A DNA stretch of 8,349 bases from JANYHY01 sp043784605 (GTDB taxonomy: Bacteria; Myxococcota_A; Polyangia; Polyangiales; Polyangiaceae), in contig JAYVYD010000521.1 of assembly GCA_043784605.1 (NCBI GenBank), forward strand, positions 1-8,349. The letters run 5' to 3'. This document shows positions 6,318 through 8,349 of the stretch, piece by piece. The translations under genes and the position numbers were made by a program. Numbering within the stretch: the stretch's first letter is position 1; each line of letters opens with the position of its first letter. The notes below the pieces were generated by a model. It was not told the origin of the DNA. It did not search any database and saw only the letters and a program-made list of their open reading frames with translations.

Positions 6318-7607
6318 TCACTTGAGTCGAACGGTAGCGCCCCACCAGTGGTGGCCTGCGCCGCTCACGGAGTGGATGACGTACGGCGCGACGGCTTGGC
6401 TCGGGGTGCCGTTGAGCTTGATCGTGAGCTTCGCCGTCTGGTTCGCGTTGATGGTGGTCTTGTCGAACGAGAAGGAGAGCGTCCCGTTCTCGCCGATGCG
6501 ACCGCTGATGTCCTCGGCCGAGAGCGTCCAGTCTCCGGTCATGCCGTCCGAGTACGCCTCGACATTGAAGGTCATGCTCTCGCCGACTGCCAAGTAGACC
6601 TCTTGCTTGCCGGCCTCCGGGGCGACAGTGAAGTAGACCTCGCTCTTCGGTTGCGTGACGCACGGGTCGTGCCCGAGGCGCGCGCGCTTGTTCGACCACC
6701 CGCGCTGCACGTTGAACGTGCTCTCGACTATTTGAGTGAACTCCCACGGGTAGTCGCAGAGGTCGCCGTCCTCGTCGCCGAAGTACGACCACCCGTAGTC
6801 CTGCATCACGTATCCCCTGTCTTTTCCTGGGTGCGCGTCGGTGGCGGCCTCGATGAGCTCGTGGCTCGCGGCGAACGTCGTGTACGACTCACCCGAGCAT
6901 CGCGGCTCGATGGCGTAGGCGGCCTCGACGGGTTTGCCGCCGCCCTTGGGCTTGAGGGTCGCCGAGTAGTGATAGGCGCCGAAGTTCGAGCACGAGGTGG
7001 ACCCGCCGAACTTGATCGTGGTGCCACCGGGAAAATAGATTTGATAAATGGTTTGCTCGTCGGGCGGCGGGAAGTCGCCGCTGTCGATGTGGTCCTGGAT
7101 GAACTGCACGACGGTGCTGCCGCTGCCGTTGTCCGTGTCCGTTAGGAGGGAAGGTGCGGGCGTGGTGATCACGACGTGACCGCCGCCGGTCCCGGGGCCG
7201 ATGCACGGCGAGCCCTTCGGCATCACGCAGTACTCGCTCGTGGAGTCGCTCCACCAAGGTGTGCTCGTGATCGTGTCGCCGAAGGTCTGAAGTCGCGTGA
7301 CGAGGGTCGCGTCGTCTTGTTGGAACGTGATGGTGACGACCTTGATCGAGGTGAGCAGGGCTCCGCCGAGATAGTCGATCCCGACGAAGCGCTCGTAAGG
7401 CTCGAGCGGCCGCAGCGACGCGTCGAAGCCCGCGTCGACGTACGCATCCGCAACGTCCACACCGAGCGCCGCGTCTGCTCCATCAACCGGAGAGGCGTCC
7501 GCGATGCCGCCATCGGGAAGAAGAGGCGCGGCGGCGTTGTCGTCGCCACCACAAGCGAACATCCAAACGGGCGCGAGCATCGAACAACAAAGCGCACGTC
7601 GTGTCAT
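6318..7607 (-). CDS. PHI-1/EXORDIUM-like lipoprotein with HExxE motif (429 aa)
   Basis: A predicted envelope lipoprotein. The signal peptide ends in lipobox MFAC with lipidated Cys19, followed by GGDDN and an Asp/Ala/Pro linker to about residue 66. The main domain (about 72-318) contains VVTITFQQDD, a WW pair at 118-119, PPPDEQTIYQIYFPGGTTI, then ASHELIEAATD (His249, Glu250, Glu253, Asp257), GDEDGDLCDY and NVQRGWSNKRARLGHDPCV. From memory, this order (HELxE, a GDLC segment, a W-SN segment ending in Cys) is that of the plant PHI-1/EXORDIUM family and its bacterial relatives. A zincin-like metal site is plausible but unproven, since the usual HExxH second histidine is replaced by Glu. Residues about 322-429 look like an Ig-like beta domain. 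Six cysteines follow Cys19, enough for disulfides. The ATG is preceded by GAGG at 11 bases. Enzymatic activity has not been established for the family, as far as I know. Confidence 0.85.
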   Translation of the reverse strand: MTRRALCCSMLAPVWMFACGGDDNAAAPLLPDGGIADASPVDGADAALGVDVADAYVDAGFDASLRPLEPYERFVGIDYLGGALLTSIKVVTITFQQDDATLVTRLQTFGDTITSTPWWSDSTSEYCVMPKGSPCIGPGTGGGHVVITTPAPSLLTDTDNGSGSTVVQFIQDHIDSGDFPPPDEQTIYQIYFPGGTTIKFGGSTSCSNFGAYHYSATLKPKGGGKPVEAAYAIEPRCSGESYTTFAASHELIEAATDAHPGKDRGYVMQDYGWSYFGDEDGDLCDYPWEFTQIVESTFNVQRGWSNKRARLGHDPCVTQPKSEVYFTVAPEAGKQEVYLAVGESMTFNVEAYSDGMTGDWTLSAEDISGRIGENGTLSFSFDKTTINANQTAKLTIKLNGTPSQAVAPYVIHSVSGAGHHWWGATVRLK

Positions 7608-7688
7608 GAGCGGATTGTCCTCTCAGGATCGCGCGCACTCCAGACAATTGTCGTCGCCTTTGGCGAACGACGACAACTGAGCGGATTG
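7607..7688. repeat. 11-base direct repeat TGAGCGGATTG flanking a hairpin
   Basis: TGAGCGGATTG occurs at 7607-7617 and again at 7678-7688, in the same orientation and 71 bases apart, inside the short gap between the minus-strand lipoprotein and the permease. The first copy overlaps the 5' leader and start codon of the lipoprotein gene. The copies bracket a strong inverted repeat. No mobile element lies between them. Confidence 0.6.
7643..7676 (-). terminator. hairpin downstream of the permease gene, possible terminator
   Basis: The arms TTGTCGTCG (7648-7656) and CGACGACAA (7668-7676) pair perfectly over nine bases around an 11-base loop. An alternative fold uses CGCC/GGCG around AAA. One arm overlaps a perfect ten-base palindrome GACAATTGTC at 7643-7652. 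It begins about 33 bases after the permease stop on the minus strand, where a terminator would be expected. A run of T residues is missing on that strand, so it may instead be an operator or an mRNA-stability element. Confidence 0.5.
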
Positions 7689-7708
7689 GCTTCGCCAGCA
7701 ACAACTCG

Positions 7709-8252
7709 TTAGAAACGACTCGGGTCGGAGGACGTGGTCTCGCCCTCGAGAGTCTCGAGGTGCACGCGCGGGCCCTTAAAACGTCGTCGAACGGCGATCG
7801 GGTATGCGGCGACGATCGTGACGCAAACGGCGAGCAACGCGAACCCGAAGTTGATGTTGGGTGGAAGCGCGAACACCACGACGACAGCGAGTGACCAGAT
7901 CACGGCGAGCGCGGCGATCGGGATGCCGAGGGGCCCAAGGTGAAACGGACCGAGCTTGTGCCAACGACCGCGCACTCGCGCCACGAGTCCGAGCGCGATC
8001 GGCGTGCCGTACGAGACGTACAGCGCAGTCGTCGCCAGCGAGCTCACCGCCAAAAAAACGTTCGCTTGCCAGAAGAGCGCGACGACGAGCGCGGTGGGCG
8101 AGCACACGGCGAAGGCGACCGCGACGACGGGGGATTTGTGTCGAGTGCTCACGCGGCGAAGCGCAGTGGAGAAGGGGAGGCCACCGTCGCGAGAGAACGC
8201 GAACACCGTGCGCGAGAGGCTCGTGACCGACGAGAGGCCGCAGAACCACACC
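7709..8252 (-). CDS. APC-superfamily amino acid permease, C-terminal part only
   Basis: The last ~180 residues of a secondary transporter in the inner membrane, probably importing amino acids or related amines by ion symport. The stretch WFCGLSSVTSLSRTVFAFSRDGGLP is typical of the region around the middle-to-late helices in the amino acid/choline (GABA permease-like) branch. Then come about four hydrophobic segments, near residues 49-69, 71-95, 115-137 and 141-161 of the open frame. GPFHLGPLGIPIAALAVIW is also characteristic. A basic segment and a polar tail end at TAA (7709-7711). A full-length relative has roughly 500 residues, so about two thirds are missing. The open frame runs on to a TTG at 8272, but beyond about 8252 the sequence belongs to something else, so that TTG is not a real start. 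The family call is strong; the substrate is not determined. Confidence 0.85.
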
Positions 8253-8262
8253 GACACCGCGC
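8240..8262. other. abrupt junction between two unrelated gene interiors
   Basis: To the left, the minus strand encodes the middle of a permease (SVWFCGLSS). To the right, the plus strand encodes the interior of a solute-binding protein (DTAQRLKLLADAQ). The exact joining base cannot be fixed; it falls about 8240-8262. No inverted repeat, insertion sequence or target duplication is visible at the join. Confidence 0.7.
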
Positions 8263-8349
8263 AACGGCTCAAGCTGCTGGCCGATGCCCAGCGCCTGGTG
8301 GCCGACGATGCGGTGGCCGCTTACCTCTACCAGCCCACCTGGATCACCG
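8253..8349 (+). CDS. fragment of a peptide-type ABC transporter solute-binding protein (partial at both ends)
   Basis: An open plus-strand frame from 8253 to the end of the window reads DTAQRLKLLADAQRLVADDA and continues with VAAYLYQPTWIT. This is the usual C-terminal pattern of family 5 solute-binding proteins (DppA/OppA type), where a helix with an AQ-x-(L/I)-x-x-D-(D/E)-A motif precedes a LYQP-W strand. These periplasmic proteins deliver peptides or similar solutes to an ABC importer. The fragment has neither its start nor its end here. It favours CTG, GTG, GCC and CAG, whereas the rest of the window prefers CTC, GTC and GCG, so it may come from a different genome, perhaps a betaproteobacterium. 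The family identification rests on only 32 residues. Confidence 0.65.

Noticed and set aside
7709..8272. permease as a short complete gene starting at TTG 8272
   Set aside because: It would begin in the middle of a conserved permease segment. The first few codons are antisense to the solute-binding-protein fragment, so the gene is truncated at the junction rather than short.

Overview
The window is a GC-rich, densely packed stretch of bacterial chromosome. It suggests a member of the Myxococcota, most likely Polyangia. The clues are a strong bias toward G/C at third codon positions, two lipoproteins whose lipobox runs into a Cys-Gly-Gly-Asp-Asp start and an Asp/Pro/Ala-rich linker, and a large secreted HEAT-repeat protein. 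This placement is inferred from style; no marker gene in the window settles it.

Layout. On the minus strand at the left edge there may be the first codons of an unidentified gene (1-40), downstream of an 822-residue secreted HEAT-repeat protein (129-2597). A 48-base divergent intergenic region separates this from the plus-strand gene at 2646-4334, a fusion of an RluA-type pseudouridine synthase with an RlmI-type class I SAM-dependent methyltransferase. A lipoprotein of a recurrent uncharacterised family follows on the same strand (4422-5345) and ends in a good intrinsic terminator. Immediately after the terminator a TATACT box lies six bases before the GTG start of a second lipoprotein (5422-6282), so that gene is probably read from a leaderless or nearly leaderless mRNA. 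It converges on a third lipoprotein on the minus strand (6318-7607), which resembles the PHI-1/EXORDIUM family and has a HELIE motif. A heptanucleotide repeat fills the 35 bases between the two. Upstream of the third lipoprotein is the C-terminal part of an APC-superfamily amino acid permease, also on the minus strand.

Right edge. Near 8240-8262 the permease stops in mid-protein. The last ~97 bases instead encode, on the plus strand, an internal piece of a peptide-type ABC transporter solute-binding protein with different codon preferences. Two gene interiors joined head-on with no intergenic DNA point to a chimeric contig end or a real recombination breakpoint.

The genes do not form one pathway. 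One is cytoplasmic RNA modification; most of the others are envelope or secreted proteins of unknown role. I found no CRISPR array, defence system, transposase, tRNA or rRNA. The points most worth following are the two-domain RNA-modifying enzyme, the HExxE lipoprotein and the chimeric right end.
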